This document shows, in pieces, positions 26,849 through 36,218 of a stretch of 51,878 bases of DNA. Under the pieces are notes generated by a model. The model did not search any database. It was not told the origin of the DNA and worked only from the letters and a program-made list of their open reading frames with translations. This stretch comes from Thermoguttaceae bacterium. GTDB taxonomy: Bacteria; Planctomycetota; Planctomycetia; Pirellulales; Thermoguttaceae. Location: positions 1 to 51,878 of the forward strand of contig JAFRFG010000049.1 in NCBI GenBank assembly GCA_017434455.1, read 5' to 3'. Numbering within the stretch: position 1 is the first letter of the stretch; each line of letters opens with the position of its first letter. The translations under genes were made by a program, and so were the position numbers.

Positions 26849-28153
26849 GTGCCCTGTTTCACCTCGATGAGATCCTTACCGATTCAACGCTCCTTCCTCT
26901 TCCTGGCGGGGGTTCTGTGTTTTCTTTTCACCGCCGTCTTGGCGACGGCGCAGGACGGCTCCAACCTCGATCTGTGGAGCAGCGCCGATCAGGCCAACAA
27001 TATCCATCTGCTGCGCCGCGACGCGGTCGCCGCCGCCGCGTCGATGGGTGACCAAGAACGCTCCGCGTTTTTGACCAAACTCGCCGATCTGGCGAAAGAC
27101 GGGACGAAAACCCCCGCGATCCGCTTCAACGCGGCCCTGGCCATCGGTGAAATCAGCGATTCCGGCGATAAACCTTGCGCGGCGGCCGCGCCGGTCCTGC
27201 AGGGGCTTCTCGCCGAAGACGCCAAACAGCCCGACTTCATCCTTCTGGCCTCCCTGCTCGGGATGGTCCGCCAGGCGTCGGCCGACGGCATTTCCGACGC
27301 CAATAAAGCGATCGTGGTCGATTCCCTCACCAACATTCTCGATCCGGCGCTGGCGAAAAAGCGCAATCTCCAGCCGCAAATCGCCTCCCGCCTGCAGACC
27401 CTGGCGGTCAAGGGGCTCGCCGCGCTGAAGAGTGTCTCCGGCCACGGCGACGGCACTCGGGTTCTCGATACGTTCGTCCGCATCGCCAAAGATCCCGCCA
27501 GCGATTTAGCGCTCCTCGACGAGGCGCTCTTGGGAATCGCCGGGATCGACCTTAAGGCGGCGGCCGAGTCGGGTGTCGATGTCAAACCGCTGGTCGAGGT
27601 GATCGATACCGCCTACTCGACGATCATCACCAAAGAGATTTCGATGATCGAAATGCAGACGATTCAGGGCCAGGTCAGCAGTAATCCGGGAATGCGCACG
27701 ATGGGCGGCCCCGGCGGCCCCGGCGGCCCCGGCGGTCCCGGCGGCATGAACCCTATGAACAACATGGGCGGCATGGGCGGCATGAACATGGGTATGAACG
27801 GCGCCGGCTCCCAGGAGGAGCTGGAGATGACCGTCGCCCAATGCTCCTACGACGTTGACTGCGTCAAGCGCGCGGTCAAAGCGGTCACCGGCGCCCTCGG
27901 CGAAGAGGACGATGTTCTGGCCGCTTCGCTGAAAAAACTGGGGGACCGCGCCGAGAAGACCACCAGCTTCATCGCCTACGGCGAACAGGCGCTGGACGAC
28001 GACTTCGACCCGAACGCCAAAGAGAATCGTCTGCGTCCCGCGGGGAAGAACGATCAGGTGATGCTTCCGATTACGATCGTCGGCCTGAAGGCCTTCCTCG
28101 AAAACCAGAAGTGGGAGATCAAAGCCAGTGCCCAGAGGGCCGGCGCCAAATAA
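26849..28153 (+). CDS. secreted HEAT-like repeat protein with Gly/Met-rich linker
   Basis: This is a 434-residue protein. GTG 26849 is chosen because AGGGGAGG lies 5 bases upstream; the next ATG (26867) is also possible. A signal peptide (SFLFLAGVLCFLFTAVLATA) is followed by alpha-helical repeats (about residues 40-270) rich in Ala and Leu, including IRFNAALAIGEISD, that look like HEAT/armadillo-type helices. A low-complexity linker of repeated GGP and then GGM/NNM units (about residues 288-325) joins a second helical part. Such proteins occur in planctomycetes as periplasmic proteins of unknown role. It lies 152 bases ahead of the MMPL exporter gene and may serve the same process. Confidence 0.72.
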   Translation: MPCFTSMRSLPIQRSFLFLAGVLCFLFTAVLATAQDGSNLDLWSSADQANNIHLLRRDAVAAAASMGDQERSAFLTKLADLAKDGTKTPAIRFNAALAIGEISDSGDKPCAAAAPVLQGLLAEDAKQPDFILLASLLGMVRQASADGISDANKAIVVDSLTNILDPALAKKRNLQPQIASRLQTLAVKGLAALKSVSGHGDGTRVLDTFVRIAKDPASDLALLDEALLGIAGIDLKAAAESGVDVKPLVEVIDTAYSTIITKEISMIEMQTIQGQVSSNPGMRTMGGPGGPGGPGGPGGMNPMNNMGGMGGMNMGMNGAGSQEELEMTVAQCSYDVDCVKRAVKAVTGALGEEDDVLAASLKKLGDRAEKTTSFIAYGEQALDDDFDPNAKENRLRPAGKNDQVMLPITIVGLKAFLENQKWEIKASAQRAGAK

Positions 28154-28256
28154 CCGTCGGTGACGCCCATCGCGCCGGTGAAGACGGCACTTTACCGGTG
28201 AAGGCGGTGTTTTATAAATAACGATCGGTCGCTTTAAAAAGTGACATTGTCCTACC

Positions 28257-28291
28257 CTCTGCGGCTCTTGGCGAAAGCCAATGCCGCAGAG
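28257..28291 (+). promoter_or_regulatory. two-tier leader hairpin with GAAA tetraloop
   Basis: CTCTGCGGC (28257-28265) pairs perfectly with GCCGCAGAG (28283-28291). Inside it TTGGC (28268-28272) pairs with GCCAA (28277-28281), closed by a GAAA loop. The helix ends 14 bases before the exporter start, where no clear ribosome site exists, so it may control translation or stabilise the messenger. It lacks a T-run and is not a terminator. Confidence 0.7.
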
Positions 28292-28305
28292 ATAACCTGT
28301 TCAGA

Positions 28306-31300
28306 ATGGATTCAAGTATGAAGCAGGGGTTTTATCGCGAATACGGGCTGCGCATCCTTTTTGTCGTAGTCTTTCTCCTTGCCTTAATTTGGCTGGGAAC
28401 CCGCCGTACCTTCGAGAGCAACTCCAACTCGGTGGAGGATTGGCTCCCCGACCAGTATCAAGAGACCTCCGACTACCGCTGGTTCCAGAAGTACTTTCCG
28501 TTCGAAAGCTTCATTGTCGCCAGCTGGGAAGGGTGCACCCTCGACGACGACCGAATCGAGCTGTTTGCCCAGAAACTCGTTCCCAGTCAGACGATCGACA
28601 ACTTCTCCCTCGCGGCCCCCGGTGAGGAGATCACCGCGGATTTGCGGCTGACCCCCAGCGAGGATGAGCCGACCGCCGTCAGCGCGCTGACCGCCGCCTC
28701 GCCCTGGGCCGATGTTTCGGCCCAGGGAACCGCCGAGGCCGGGGAAGAGTCGATCGAGTCGAACTTCCGTTCGGTGATGACCGGGCCGCGCCTGGTCCGC
28801 CTTCTGGAACAGACCTACGCCCGTTCCCCTCAAAATCGTTCCCCCGAAGAGATTCGCGACGAGATCCTCACCCGCTTAAGCGGCACCCTGATCGGGCCCG
28901 ACAAGCAGAGTACGGCGATGATCATCACCCTGAACAACGGCTTTAAGGGAGGGGGCAAAAAGATCCAAAAGCTGATCGACCAGGTTAAAAAGATCTCGGT
29001 CGAGTGTGGTCTGCCCGATACCACCGTCGTTAAAAGCGGAAGTGTCGCCGCCCGCATGGTCAACAACGTCAAAGATGTCGTCCACGAGTTGATCCACGGC
29101 CGTTCGCCGCAGACCAACGGGCTGATTATGGGCGGTCCCCCGACCGACAACGCGGCGATCGACAGCGAGGGAACCCGTACCCTTTTCCGTCTGGCGTTTA
29201 TCTGCGCCATCGTCAGTGTTTCCATCGCGCTGGTCTGCCTGCACGATTTCTGGCTGACGATGTTCGTCTTCTGGGTCGCGATTCTCGCGGCCGGCGTCTC
29301 TTTGGCGCTGGTCTCGTTCACCGGGGGAAAGTGCGACTCGATCTTGCTGAGTATGCCGGCGCTGGTCTATGTGCTGGCGATGTCCGGCGCCATTCACCTG
29401 GTCAACTACTACTACGACGCCATCCGCGAGGGAGGGCTTGAGGGGGCCTGTGAACGAGCCGTCTCGCACGCCTTTTCTCCCTGCTTCTTCGCGCAGCTGA
29501 CCACCGCCATCGGAATGGTATCCCTCCTGTTCGGCGGACTGACACCGATCACCAACTTCGGTTTCTACTCGGCCATCGGGGTACTGATGTCGCTGCTGCT
29601 GCTGTTCTTCTACCTCCCGGCGCTGCTGTTCTTCTTCCCGGCGAAAAAGTTCGCCGCCAAACACGGTGGGAAGGGGATGAAAGACAACGACGGCTTCATC
29701 GGCGCCTTCTGGGGAGCGGTCGGCGGGTTCATTGTCAGGCATCACAACTTTGTCGCGCTGTGCTGTTTGGGGATGATGTGCTTCTTTGGTTACTATCTGC
29801 CAAAGATTAAGACCTCGGTCAAGATGATGAACTTCTTCTCCCCCGACGCCGAGATCATCGCCCACTATACGTGGCTGGAGGAGAAGCTAGGTCCCCTGGT
29901 CCCGATGGAGATGGTCATCAGCTTCGATAACGCCCGGCTGCCGCAAAATTTGTACGGAACCACCGAACGGCTTCAGCTCATCAATCGCATCAGCTCGGAA
30001 CTCAAGAGCCGGCTGGGGGATAACGTCGGCGGGACGCTCTCGGTGGCGATGTTTATCCCCGATCTGAACGCCAACTGGAAACCGGGGACCATCGCCTATC
30101 GCACGGCCGCCGCGGCGATCGGCAAAAATATCAACGACAGCCGCGACGTGCTCAGCGACTATCTCACCATCGAGGGGAATCCGACGCTCGACCAGATCGC
30201 CGAGCTGCTGGAGTCGGCGATCCGTACCCAGACCGACGCCGTCGCGAAAAAACGCCAAGAGCTGGCCGACGAACTGGCGGCCGACGGCAAAGATCCCTCG
30301 ATTCTGGGAGACGACCGGCTGCAGCTGGACGATAGCGCGCTGGAGACCATCACGCAAGATACCGGGGACGATACCCGCGTCGGTCTGGCGGTCGATGACT
30401 CCGGCTATAAGGCGGCGATTCAAGACCTGAAAGAGTCGGAAGATCACGTCCTCGATCTGCGCCGGATGCTGATGGTTCTGCGGAACGAGAAAACGGCCTT
30501 AAACAGCAATGAGATCACCGATCTGGAATCGATGACCGCGCGTCTGGAGCGGGGCCGTCCCTTCCATACCCTCTCGGCCGCCGACGCCACCCGTCTGCTC
30601 GACGCGTGCCGCTACTGGCAGGAGCAAAAGGGGATCGAGCTGTGGCGCATCAGTATCCGCGTCTGGTCGCTCAAACGGGATATCGACTACTCGGTCTTCA
30701 TCGACGAAGTCCGCGGCGTCGTCGAGCCGATCCTGGACCAGGCCAGCAAGGAAATACTCGAAGCCAGCGGCGCGCCGGCCGCCGACCCCTCGACGCTTGC
30801 CGCCGACTTTGGCCCGGCGCACCAGTTCGACACCATCCACCCGGCCGGTATCTCGGCCAAATACACCGGGACCGTTCCGCTGGTCTATAAGACCCAGCAC
30901 GAGCTGATCCGGGGGCTGGCCAAAAGTATCGTTTCGGCGACCTTCCTGATCGCGTTCGTTGTCGTCTTCGTTCTGTGGAATGTCCCCGGCGGCCTGATCG
31001 CGATGCTCCCGAACCTCTTCCCGGTGGTCGTCGTCTTCGGCTTTATGTCATGGATGGGAATCCTCGTCGATGTCGGGACGATGATGACCGCCTCGGTCGC
31101 GCTGGGGGTCGCCGTCGACGACACGATGCACTATCTCACCTGGTTCTCCGACGGGATCGCGCGCGGAATGACGCCGCAGCAGTCGGCCGTCTGGGGTTAT
31201 AAACGGTGCGCCACGGCGATGACGCAGTCGACGCTGATCGCCGGTCTGGGCCTTTCGGCCTTTATGTTCAGCACCTTTATCCCGACACAGCGCTTCGGCG

Positions 31301-31551
31301 TGCTGATGCTCGTGATCCTCTTCGCAGCGCTGTTCGGCGACCTGATCTTCCTCCCGTCGCTTTTGACCGGCCCCGCCGGGCGCTTCTTCCTCAAACCGCG
31401 CAAAAGGTGGTCGCTCTTGATGTTCAAGGGCGGAACCGCGGCGGGGAGTACGTCCGCGCCGGCCGAATCCGCGCCGACTGAGCCCACAGCCGCCGAGCCG
31501 GCAGCAGGCGAGCTCGAGGAGGAAACATTCTCCCCGACGCCGGCCGATTGA
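28306..31551 (+). CDS. MMPL/RND-superfamily exporter
   Basis: This 1081-residue protein has the two-half RND layout. It has a first helix (about 15-32), a large extracytoplasmic loop, a five-to-six helix bundle (about 295-500), a second large loop rich in charged helices (about 520-860), and a second bundle (about 870-1035). The motif GVAVDDTMHYLTWF in the second half is characteristic of the MMPL/HAE3 subgroup (hopanoid, lipid or hydrophobe exporters). The C-terminal ~45 residues are Ala/Pro/Glu-rich and likely disordered. MDSSMKQG offers two starts (28306, 28318) and neither has a strong ribosome site. The substrate cannot be read from sequence. A strong terminator follows. Confidence 0.85.
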   Translation: MDSSMKQGFYREYGLRILFVVVFLLALIWLGTRRTFESNSNSVEDWLPDQYQETSDYRWFQKYFPFESFIVASWEGCTLDDDRIELFAQKLVPSQTIDNFSLAAPGEEITADLRLTPSEDEPTAVSALTAASPWADVSAQGTAEAGEESIESNFRSVMTGPRLVRLLEQTYARSPQNRSPEEIRDEILTRLSGTLIGPDKQSTAMIITLNNGFKGGGKKIQKLIDQVKKISVECGLPDTTVVKSGSVAARMVNNVKDVVHELIHGRSPQTNGLIMGGPPTDNAAIDSEGTRTLFRLAFICAIVSVSIALVCLHDFWLTMFVFWVAILAAGVSLALVSFTGGKCDSILLSMPALVYVLAMSGAIHLVNYYYDAIREGGLEGACERAVSHAFSPCFFAQLTTAIGMVSLLFGGLTPITNFGFYSAIGVLMSLLLLFFYLPALLFFFPAKKFAAKHGGKGMKDNDGFIGAFWGAVGGFIVRHHNFVALCCLGMMCFFGYYLPKIKTSVKMMNFFSPDAEIIAHYTWLEEKLGPLVPMEMVISFDNARLPQNLYGTTERLQLINRISSELKSRLGDNVGGTLSVAMFIPDLNANWKPGTIAYRTAAAAIGKNINDSRDVLSDYLTIEGNPTLDQIAELLESAIRTQTDAVAKKRQELADELAADGKDPSILGDDRLQLDDSALETITQDTGDDTRVGLAVDDSGYKAAIQDLKESEDHVLDLRRMLMVLRNEKTALNSNEITDLESMTARLERGRPFHTLSAADATRLLDACRYWQEQKGIELWRISIRVWSLKRDIDYSVFIDEVRGVVEPILDQASKEILEASGAPAADPSTLAADFGPAHQFDTIHPAGISAKYTGTVPLVYKTQHELIRGLAKSIVSATFLIAFVVVFVLWNVPGGLIAMLPNLFPVVVVFGFMSWMGILVDVGTMMTASVALGVAVDDTMHYLTWFSDGIARGMTPQQSAVWGYKRCATAMTQSTLIAGLGLSAFMFSTFIPTQRFGVLMLVILFAALFGDLIFLPSLLTGPAGRFFLKPRKRWSLLMFKGGTAAGSTSAPAESAPTEPTAAEPAAGELEEETFSPTPAD

Positions 31552-31574
31552 TCTTCGCCAGATGCGCTCGATAA

Positions 31575-31606
31575 AAAAAGAGGGGTGTTTTCACCCCTCT
31601 TTTTTG
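31575..31606. terminator. strong bidirectional terminator
   Basis: GAGGGGTG (31581-31588) and CACCCCTC (31593-31600) pair perfectly over a TTTT loop and are flanked by A6 and T6. It lies between the exporter gene and the converging phosphoesterase gene. Confidence 0.9.
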
Positions 31607-31627
31607 TATTCAAGCGTTTCGCCGCCG

Positions 31628-32119
31628 TTACCCGACGCGGAAGAACGTCACGTCGATCTTCGGAAAATCGACGATCGCCGCCCCCGGCGCCTCCCATCGG
31701 CGCTGAAGGGCACCGGGATTGAGGATACGTGTCCCGTACAGTTCACTGAAGCCGCTTCGGTGGGTATGCCCGGTGCAGATCAGATCCCACTGGCCGCTTC
31801 GGGCCAGGGCGTCGAGCAGCTCCTCATCCTGCCCGTGGTAGAGGGCGACGTGCCGGCCGTCGATTTCGACCTCGCCGCTTTTGCCGTGGAGCGTCCCGCC
31901 ATAGGTCTTCACCGCCTCGGCCAGGCGCGTACTGGTGCCGTCGCAGTTGCCGTAGACGTAGTCGACCGGCAGAGCCGAAAGCGCCTCGACGACCGCCGGG
32001 GTCCCGATATCGCCGCAGTGGAGAATCCGCTCGACGCCGGCCTCGGCAAAGACCGCCATCACCCGCCGTGTCAGCTCCAACAGACCGTGCGTATCGCTCA
32101 CCACTCCGACGCGTGTCAT
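31628..32119 (-). CDS. metallophosphoesterase, YfcE/MJ0936-like
   Basis: This 163-residue protein has the full calcineurin-like motif set: SDTHG (D-x-H) near residue 8, CGDIG near 35, GNCDG near 57, HGQ near 95 and GHTHRSG near 116. The length and compact form match the YfcE/MJ0936 group, which hydrolyses phosphodiesters with Mn2+ or similar metals. The cellular substrate is unknown. It follows hemY after 12 bases, so both are probably one transcript, although a functional link to heme synthesis is not expected. Confidence 0.9.
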   Translation of the reverse strand: MTRVGVVSDTHGLLELTRRVMAVFAEAGVERILHCGDIGTPAVVEALSALPVDYVYGNCDGTSTRLAEAVKTYGGTLHGKSGEVEIDGRHVALYHGQDEELLDALARSGQWDLICTGHTHRSGFSELYGTRILNPGALQRRWEAPGAAIVDFPKIDVTFFRVG

Positions 32120-32131
32120 AAAAAACTCCTC

Positions 32132-33565
32132 TTACGATTCTTTCACCTGACCGCACAGCCCCTCGGCCGCGCGGTACCCCGACTCGACACAGGCGGGGAT
32201 GCCGACCCCGCGAAAACTGTTGCCGCAAAGGGCCAGTCCCGGATAACGCTCCAGCGCCTTGTCCAGTTCGGCCAATCGGTCGAGATGGCCCAGGTAGTAC
32301 TGCGGCATCCCCCGCGGCCAGCGGGCAAGCTCCGTATCGAACGGTTCTCCCTCGATGCGGAGCATCGGGCGAATCTCGTCCAAAACGCGCTTCGTCAGCG
32401 CCTCCGGTTCCATCTCGACCACCTCCGGGGCCCTGGCCCCGCCGACGAACAGGCGCAAAAGGGTGATCCCCTCCGGGGCGCGGTGGGGATATTTGTGCGA
32501 GCTGAAACTTCCGGCGACTAAGATCCCCCCCTCGATGGTCGGGACGACAAACCCCATTCCGGCGAACTTCGCGCGAATCTGTTCGGTCTTAAACGCCATC
32601 GAGCAGACGGCGCAGCCGGTCTGTTCCATCGTGTTGTAGAACCGGGCCGCCTCGGGAACACTCTCGGTAAAAAGCTCCCCGGCGACATAGGATGGGAGCG
32701 TGCAGATGACCCCGTCGCACGTTTCGCTTTGGCCGGCATCGTCGCTCACCTGCCACCGATCCGCCCCCTGACGCCGAACCGATACCGCCCGGCGGTTCAG
32801 ACGCAGCGTCCCTTCGGGGAACCTCCGCGCGATCGCCTTGGGAAGCTCGGCCAGTCCCGAGCGAAGCGTCATAAACAAGCTGTAGCGGGCCCCCGACTCC
32901 TCCTGGCGTTTCGCCCGCCGGGCCGCCCGCTGACCGAGGGTCATCGCGACGATGAGGGAGCGGTACCTCCGCTCCAGCTCGCGGAAGCGCGGGAGGGTCG
33001 CCTCGAGGGAGATCTTCTCGGCGTCGCCGGCGTAGATCCCGGACAGAAGCGGCTCGACGATCCGCTCGGTTACCTCCCGGCCGAGCCGGCGGCGGGCGAA
33101 GTGGCCGATCGTCTCGTCGGCGCTGTCTTTTTTGCGCGGGATCAGCAGCTCCAGCCCCGCGCGCAGTTTCCCGAAGGGAGACAGCAGGGGGGTGACCACC
33201 ATCGGCCAGAGCTTGGTCGGGGCGAGCATCATAAAGCCGTCGGGCAGCGGGTGAAGGCGGCCCTTTCGAACGACATAGGTCCGCCGGTCGCGGTTGTTCG
33301 TCTGGACGAGGTCGTCCTCCAGCCCCAGTTCGCGGCACAGTTCGATGACCGTCGGCACGGTGGTGATGAAGTTGTCGGTGCTCTGCTCGAACTGCAGGCC
33401 GCCGCGCTGGACGGTGTCGATCACCCCCCCGACCCGCGAGGAGCTCTCCCAGAGCGAGACATCGGCCCCGAGGGCCAGCAGGCGGCGGGCCGCCGCCAGA
33501 CCGCTGATCCCGGCGCCGAGAACGATGATTTTCCGCTTTTTCTTTTCCAACGCGCTGTGGGACAC
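32132..33565 (-). CDS. hemY: protoporphyrinogen/coproporphyrinogen oxidase, HemY type
   Basis: The 477-residue flavoprotein begins with an FAD motif GAGISGLAAARRLLALG and continues RVGGVIDTV and STDNFITT, as expected for HemY/HemG-type PPOX. It ends with LALCGNSFRGVGIPACVESG, the conserved C-terminal FAD segment. It oxidises a porphyrinogen ring late in heme synthesis, normally using O2. The start is GTG 33565 with GAGG 8 bases before it. An oxygen-dependent enzyme next to an anaerobic-type hdr-flx locus suggests occasional oxygen exposure or use of another acceptor. No other heme gene is in the window. Confidence 0.9.
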   Translation of the reverse strand: MSHSALEKKKRKIIVLGAGISGLAAARRLLALGADVSLWESSSRVGGVIDTVQRGGLQFEQSTDNFITTVPTVIELCRELGLEDDLVQTNNRDRRTYVVRKGRLHPLPDGFMMLAPTKLWPMVVTPLLSPFGKLRAGLELLIPRKKDSADETIGHFARRRLGREVTERIVEPLLSGIYAGDAEKISLEATLPRFRELERRYRSLIVAMTLGQRAARRAKRQEESGARYSLFMTLRSGLAELPKAIARRFPEGTLRLNRRAVSVRRQGADRWQVSDDAGQSETCDGVICTLPSYVAGELFTESVPEAARFYNTMEQTGCAVCSMAFKTEQIRAKFAGMGFVVPTIEGGILVAGSFSSHKYPHRAPEGITLLRLFVGGARAPEVVEMEPEALTKRVLDEIRPMLRIEGEPFDTELARWPRGMPQYYLGHLDRLAELDKALERYPGLALCGNSFRGVGIPACVESGYRAAEGLCGQVKES

Positions 33566-33751
33566 TTGCTTTGCCTCGCTTGTTCACACGGAACCTTCCC
33601 TCCGGGGAACACACCGACCGGGAACGGATAACTTAAACGCGTCCCCGCCGAAAGAAGGCTGCTCCCGCTTATTTTACGCCCCGGCCCGATGAGGGCAACC
33701 TCTCGCGCACTTTGGGGCGAAAGGGGGAAACGGTTCAAAAAAGAATTGCTC

Positions 33752-33780
33752 TTGCGATTTTTGTAAAAATTCGTTATCTC
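33752..33780 (+). promoter_or_regulatory. possible promoter for the DUF11 protein gene
   Basis: TTGCGA (33752-33757) and TATCTC (33775-33780) are 17 bases apart, 67 bases before ATG 33847, within the divergent region shared with hemY. Confidence 0.4.
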
Positions 33781-33846
33781 CCACAGGTGCTATGGGGTCT
33801 TCCGCCCAAAAAAGAACGATAAACCGCCGAAATATCGGACCATACC

Positions 33847-36024
33847 ATGAAAAGCAAGAGTACGAAAAAACATTCCTGGACACACTGGGCAGGGAACGGT
33901 CTTGGCGCTGTTTTGATCCTCAGCGGCCTGATTTGGACCTGTCAGAAATCGGTCTTTCCTCGAATCGTCTCGGCGTCCGATAACACGGTTCACAACGGGT
34001 CGGTCTCGGCGCTCAGCCGCCTGGCTCCCTCACGGGCCGAAGCCCGTCCGGTCAGCGCGCTGGAGCATCCGGGAACGTCGTTCGATATGCTTCCGGTCCC
34101 CTCCGAAATCGATATGCTCCCCGCCGGCGGGGAACCGTTCCCCAGTCCCGGCCCAATGCCGAATACCCTCCCTCTTTATCCCGAATCGGCCGCGCCGGTT
34201 CCGCAGGTAGCCCAAGCGCCCGCCCCCGCGGCCGGCGGCGCGCCCGCAAGTGATCTGCCCGCCCCGGCCGCTTTGCCGCCGGCGGCATTGCCCCAGGCCC
34301 CCGCGATGACCGCTCCGGCCGCCCCGCCGGCGATGCCGACGGCCCCCATCACCGCTCCGGCGGCCCCGCCCGCGATACCGGCCGCCCCGCAGACCCCCGC
34401 GGCCCCCCCGGCTGAAATACCCGCGCCGGCGGACGCGGCCGCGCCGCAAAATCCCGTCGCCCCCGGCCAGCTCCCCGAAGATCCGCTCGCCTCCTACCCG
34501 GCGGCCACAGTGCCCCAAGCGCCCCAGCCGGAGCGAAACACCGTCGCCAACCTCCCCGGCACCGCCGATACCTCGCCTCGCCTGGAGTATGTCGCCTCGC
34601 TTCTGTCCAAGTCGATGCCGACCACCAGCGCCCGTCCCGGCGACTCGACGCTGGAAGGGCCGCAGACGGCCGAATTGAGCATCGAGAAGGTTCTCCCCGA
34701 AGAGGTTCAGATCGGCTGTGAAGAGACCTTCAAGGTGATTGTCCGCAACGTCGGAAAGGCGATCGCCAAAAACGTCACCCTCTGGGATCAGGTTCCCACG
34801 GGGACGACCCTGGTGGCGACCACCCCGGCGATCGAGCCGACCCAAGAGGGGGAACTGATCTGGACCGGTTTCGACCTGGCCCCGGAGGAAGAGCAGGTCT
34901 TTGAATACCGGCTCATCCCCCAGAGCGAAGGGGCGATCGGGAGTGTCGCCTCCGTATCTTTCCAGACCGAGGTCTCGGGAAAGACCAGCTGCACCCGTCC
35001 GATGCTTCAGCTCCATGTCGAGGCGCCCGATCAGGTCCTCGTCGGCGAGAATCTCCGCTTCGAGATCGAAATCTCCAACCCCGGGACCGGCACGGCCCGC
35101 GACGTCGTCCTTCGCGAGGAAGTTCCCGAGGGACTCACGCATAAAAGCGGCAGAAAGCTGGACAACGCCATCGGCAGCATCGAGCCGGGTGAGACCAAGC
35201 ACATCGCGCTGACGCTCCAGGCCCAGACGGCCGGGAATATCACCAACCACATGAGTGTCTCCGGCTATGGCCAGTTAAGCGCCGAGGCCGATACCCCCGT
35301 CAACGTCCAAGCCCCGGAACTGGCGCTCGAAATCCAAGGCGCCAGGGTCCGGTACCTCGAACGGGAGACGACCTATACCCTGAAGGTCTGGAACCCCGGC
35401 ACGGCGATGGCGAAGAATATTCGCCTCACGGCGCAGCTGCCGCCCCAGATGAAGTTCGTCCGAACGAATAACGAAGGGGTCTATCAGGAATCGTCCCACA
35501 GCGTCTATTGGGAGCTGATCGAGCTGCCCAATAATGTCGCGCCGGGAGATATCGAACTGGTCCTTCTCCCGACCGAAATCGGCTCGGGGCGGATCAATTT
35601 CCACGGCGAGGGGGAGATGAACCTCGCGGCCGATACCAGCTGCGACGTCTCGATCGAGGGGATGGCCGCCCTGTCGTACACCGTCGCCTCGCTCTCCGAC
35701 CCGGTGGAGGTCGGCCAAGACGCCGTTTACGAGATTCGCCTCTCCAACCGGGGGACGAAGGACTCCTCGAACATCTCCATCTCGGTCGTTCTTCCCGAGT
35801 CGATGGAGGTGGTCGCGGTCGAGGGACCGACCAGCTTCAGCGCCAACGGCAGCACGGGGCAGTTCGGAACGCTCGGGCGCATCGCGGCCAAGGATGAGGC
35901 GGTCTATCGGCTGACCACCCGCTGCGCCGCCCCGGGGGACCACCGAATCAAGGTTCAGGTCGCCTCCGACGAGATGGAGCCGCTCGTCAAGGAAGAGTCG
36001 GTCCGGATCTACGGGTCGAACTGA
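33847..36024 (+). CDS. DUF11-repeat envelope protein with Pro/Ala-rich linker
   Basis: This is a 725-residue protein. A basic N-terminus and a hydrophobic helix (about residues 14-30) form a signal or anchor. Residues ~100-230 are almost only Pro, Ala and a few polar residues, a flexible spacer. From about residue 275 there are four Ig-like DUF11 repeats, each built around N(V/P)G(K/T)(A/G).AK(N/D)V and (V)P.G. These include FKVIVRNVGKAIAKNVTLWD, FEIEISNPGTGTARDV, YTLKVWNPGTAMAKNI and YEIRLSNRGTKDSSNI. DUF11 repeats occur in OmcB-like and other surface proteins of the PVC group, suggesting a structural role in the cell envelope. It is transcribed alone, with a strong terminator downstream. 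Confidence 0.8.
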   Translation: MKSKSTKKHSWTHWAGNGLGAVLILSGLIWTCQKSVFPRIVSASDNTVHNGSVSALSRLAPSRAEARPVSALEHPGTSFDMLPVPSEIDMLPAGGEPFPSPGPMPNTLPLYPESAAPVPQVAQAPAPAAGGAPASDLPAPAALPPAALPQAPAMTAPAAPPAMPTAPITAPAAPPAIPAAPQTPAAPPAEIPAPADAAAPQNPVAPGQLPEDPLASYPAATVPQAPQPERNTVANLPGTADTSPRLEYVASLLSKSMPTTSARPGDSTLEGPQTAELSIEKVLPEEVQIGCEETFKVIVRNVGKAIAKNVTLWDQVPTGTTLVATTPAIEPTQEGELIWTGFDLAPEEEQVFEYRLIPQSEGAIGSVASVSFQTEVSGKTSCTRPMLQLHVEAPDQVLVGENLRFEIEISNPGTGTARDVVLREEVPEGLTHKSGRKLDNAIGSIEPGETKHIALTLQAQTAGNITNHMSVSGYGQLSAEADTPVNVQAPELALEIQGARVRYLERETTYTLKVWNPGTAMAKNIRLTAQLPPQMKFVRTNNEGVYQESSHSVYWELIELPNNVAPGDIELVLLPTEIGSGRINFHGEGEMNLAADTSCDVSIEGMAALSYTVASLSDPVEVGQDAVYEIRLSNRGTKDSSNISISVVLPESMEVVAVEGPTSFSANGSTGQFGTLGRIAAKDEAVYRLTTRCAAPGDHRIKVQVASDEMEPLVKEESVRIYGSN

Positions 36025-36082
36025 TCCCTTCTTCGGGCGCGGGAAGCTCCAAAACCCCGCGCCGCGTGTGAAGAAACGCGGG

Positions 36083-36112
36083 AAGCCCCGGCGAAAAGCC
36101 GGGGCCTTCTTG
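36083..36112 (+). terminator. terminator after the DUF11 protein gene
   Basis: GCCCCGGC (36085-36092) and GCCGGGGC (36098-36105) form a perfect stem over an A-rich loop, followed by CTTCTTGTAATTTTC. Confidence 0.8.
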
Positions 36113-36218
36113 TAATTTTCATAGCTTGACACCTATTATTGTTGTAGAATTAGGGGGTCGGTACGCGCCGCCTTTAGGGCCGGATTCACACACATACCCC
36201 TTGAAAAAGGATCTTCCG

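Noticed and set aside
27705..27800. GGCCCCGGC-type DNA repeat as a minisatellite or regulatory repeat
   Set aside because: It lies in frame in the HEAT-like gene and is explained by the Gly-Pro/Gly-Met linker.
36126..36150. TTGACA ... TAGAAT promoter before the 82-residue protein gene
   Set aside because: The spacer is only 13 bases, too short for a sigma-70 promoter.
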